Shown: one piece after another, positions 62,856-64,000 of the stretch | How positions within the stretch are numbered: position 1 is the first letter of the stretch | Layout: every line of letters begins with the position of its first letter | From: Myroides odoratimimus | Lineage (GTDB): Bacteria > Bacteroidota > Bacteroidia > Flavobacteriales > Flavobacteriaceae | Length of the DNA: 64,000 bases | Assembly (NCBI RefSeq): GCF_001485415.1 | Contig: NZ_BCMQ01000001.1 | Location: forward strand, 186,001 to 250,000 | Direction: 5' to 3' | The notes under the pieces: model-generated | Database searches by the model: none | The model's input: only the letters and a program-made list of their open reading frames with translations | What the model was told of the DNA's origin: nothing | Translations under genes and position numbers: made by a program

Positions 62856-64000
62856 ATGGAAAACTCTACTACTGACCGGCCGAACTTCTTCGACAGTAAA
62901 GTTCTGGGACATCCTTCAGGATTATTCGTTCTCTTCTTTACAGAGATGTGGGAGCGATTCTCATTCTACGGAATGCGCGTATTATTGATTCAATTCTTAA
63001 CCATGTCTGTCATAGGTCTCAACCCTGGATGGGAAATGAGTGTAGTAGATGCAGGAGCTATATTCGCTACTTATGCCATGTTATTATACATCACTCCTAT
63101 CTTCGGAGGTATCCTAGCAGATAAATATCTAGGTTATAGATGGGCTGTAGTAATTGGTTCACTAATTATGACGCTAGGGCATGCCTCTATGACTTTTGAG
63201 ACAGAGTTCTTTATGTATCTAGGATTAGTACTATTAGTAGTAGGTACAGGATTCTTTAAACCAAATATGACTTCTATCCTATCAGAGATGTATAAATCAT
63301 TCCCTGAGAAGAAAGATGGAGCTTATACAATCTTCTACATGGGAGTTAATGCAGGAGCATTCTTTGGTATGATGCTATGTGGATATATCGGAGAGCGTAT
63401 CGGATGGCACTATGGATTTGGTTTAGCAGGTATCTTCATGTTACTAGGTACACTACAATTCTGGTTTGCTAAACCTATCTTCGGAGCTATAGGTGATGTT
63501 CCTAATACATCTACAGAAATAAAAGAAGACACACCTCTAGATACGAAAGACTTAACACCTGCTCAACAGGATGAACTGAAACGCAATCCATTTACTACAT
63601 TAGACTATATACTTATAGCTATTACTACTATCATTGGATTCTTATATGCATTTAGTGATGTATTCTATATCGTAGGTAAGATTAGATTATTCCCTGCCGA
63701 AATATTCGGTATGGATGGTCAGGCAGTAGTTGTTGTCACAGGACTATTAATATTGATGTGGTTAATTATATCACGTATAATGAGATATGCTAAAGTAGTT
63801 AGAGATCGTATGATAGCGGTTATCATCTTTGCTTTCTTTACGATATTCTTCTGGATGTCGTTTGAACAAGGAGCTACATCGCTAATCATCTTCGCACGTG
63901 ACAATACACAGAGAATTCTATCTGGAGACAAGGCATTGCTATTTAATATCTTCAACTCATTACTGACGATAGTGCCCTTACTAATTATCTCTTGGGTACT
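62856..64000 (+). CDS. POT-family proton-coupled peptide transporter (4), 3' end outside the window
   Basis: 381 codons are visible from an ATG giving MENSTTDRPNFFDSKVLGHP, and the frame runs off the right edge without a stop. It shows FFTEMWERFSFYGMR and GTGFFKPNMTS. It is a close paralogue of POT 1: the same VLGHP(A/S)GLFVLFFTEMWERF opening and the same YTIFYMGVN(S/A)GAFFGMMLCGY stretch, differing most after residue 190. It is preceded by a long leader with palindromes. Confidence 0.9.
   Translation, partial: MENSTTDRPNFFDSKVLGHPSGLFVLFFTEMWERFSFYGMRVLLIQFLTMSVIGLNPGWEMSVVDAGAIFATYAMLLYITPIFGGILADKYLGYRWAVVIGSLIMTLGHASMTFETEFFMYLGLVLLVVGTGFFKPNMTSILSEMYKSFPEKKDGAYTIFYMGVNAGAFFGMMLCGYIGERIGWHYGFGLAGIFMLLGTLQFWFAKPIFGAIGDVPNTSTEIKEDTPLDTKDLTPAQQDELKRNPFTTLDYILIAITTIIGFLYAFSDVFYIVGKIRLFPAEIFGMDGQAVVVVTGLLILMWLIISRIMRYAKVVRDRMIAVIIFAFFTIFFWMSFEQGATSLIIFARDNTQRILSGDKALLFNIFNSLLTIVPLLIISWV

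Overview
The window looks like chromosomal DNA of a flavobacterium (Bacteroidota). It is AT-rich. Many genes are preceded by the Bacteroidota -7 box TAnnTTTG and not by Shine-Dalgarno sites. It encodes lineage-typical proteins: a type IX secretion DUF5103 protein, a GLPGLI protein, a GYDIA-type GHMP kinase and class II HMG-CoA reductase. A Myroides-like genus is my best guess; this is inference, since no rRNA gene is present. I recognised no tRNA, CRISPR array, prophage or insertion sequence.

Layout. 1-1.8 kb: end of a YgiB/YgiC-type operon (lipoproteins plus a glutathionylspermidine-synthase-like ligase). 1.9-6.4 kb: pentapeptide-repeat protein, AsmA-like protein, SDR oxidoreductase, WG-repeat protein. 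6.5-11 kb: TonB-dependent receptor and two different L,D-transpeptidases. 11-20 kb: housekeeping genes (gpmI, Crp-type regulator, aminotransferase, rsmG, universal stress protein, BCCT transporter, pruA). 20.2 kb: a probable structured small RNA. 20.6-34 kb: apaG, T9SS plug-like protein, HAD phosphatase, methyltransferase, map, CoA-transferase, pirin, pseudouridine synthase, UbiA prenyltransferase, mevalonate-type kinase, a COG3014/LpoB operon and mvaD. 34.2-39.6 kb: an accessory island of small unrelated genes on the minus strand. 39.8-48.2 kb: HI0933-like flavoprotein and many lineage-specific envelope proteins. 48.7-50.9 kb: GHMP kinase plus HMG-CoA reductase. 51-64 kb: a peptide-use region with a DPP-IV-type peptidase, four POT-family transporters (the last cut by the window edge), a GLPGLI protein and an outer-membrane beta-barrel protein.

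The most interesting region is 35.9-39.6 kb. Between the small immunity-like genes I read short open stretches that look like C-terminal stumps of polymorphic toxins. Each ends at, or just before, the start codon of the next small gene. Copies of one terminator-containing repeat separate the modules. I interpret the island as a graveyard of displaced toxin tips with retained immunity genes, including one duplicated immunity gene. The two membrane-protein paralogues next to it (one frameshifted by a single G) may belong to the same array.

Several start sites were moved downstream because a -7 promoter box or a terminator lies between the first in-frame ATG and a better start: rsmG, the pseudouridine synthase, the mevalonate-type kinase and the carboxypeptidase-regulatory-like protein. 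Mevalonate-pathway genes occur in three separate places within 24 kb, so the organism probably makes isoprenoids by that route.
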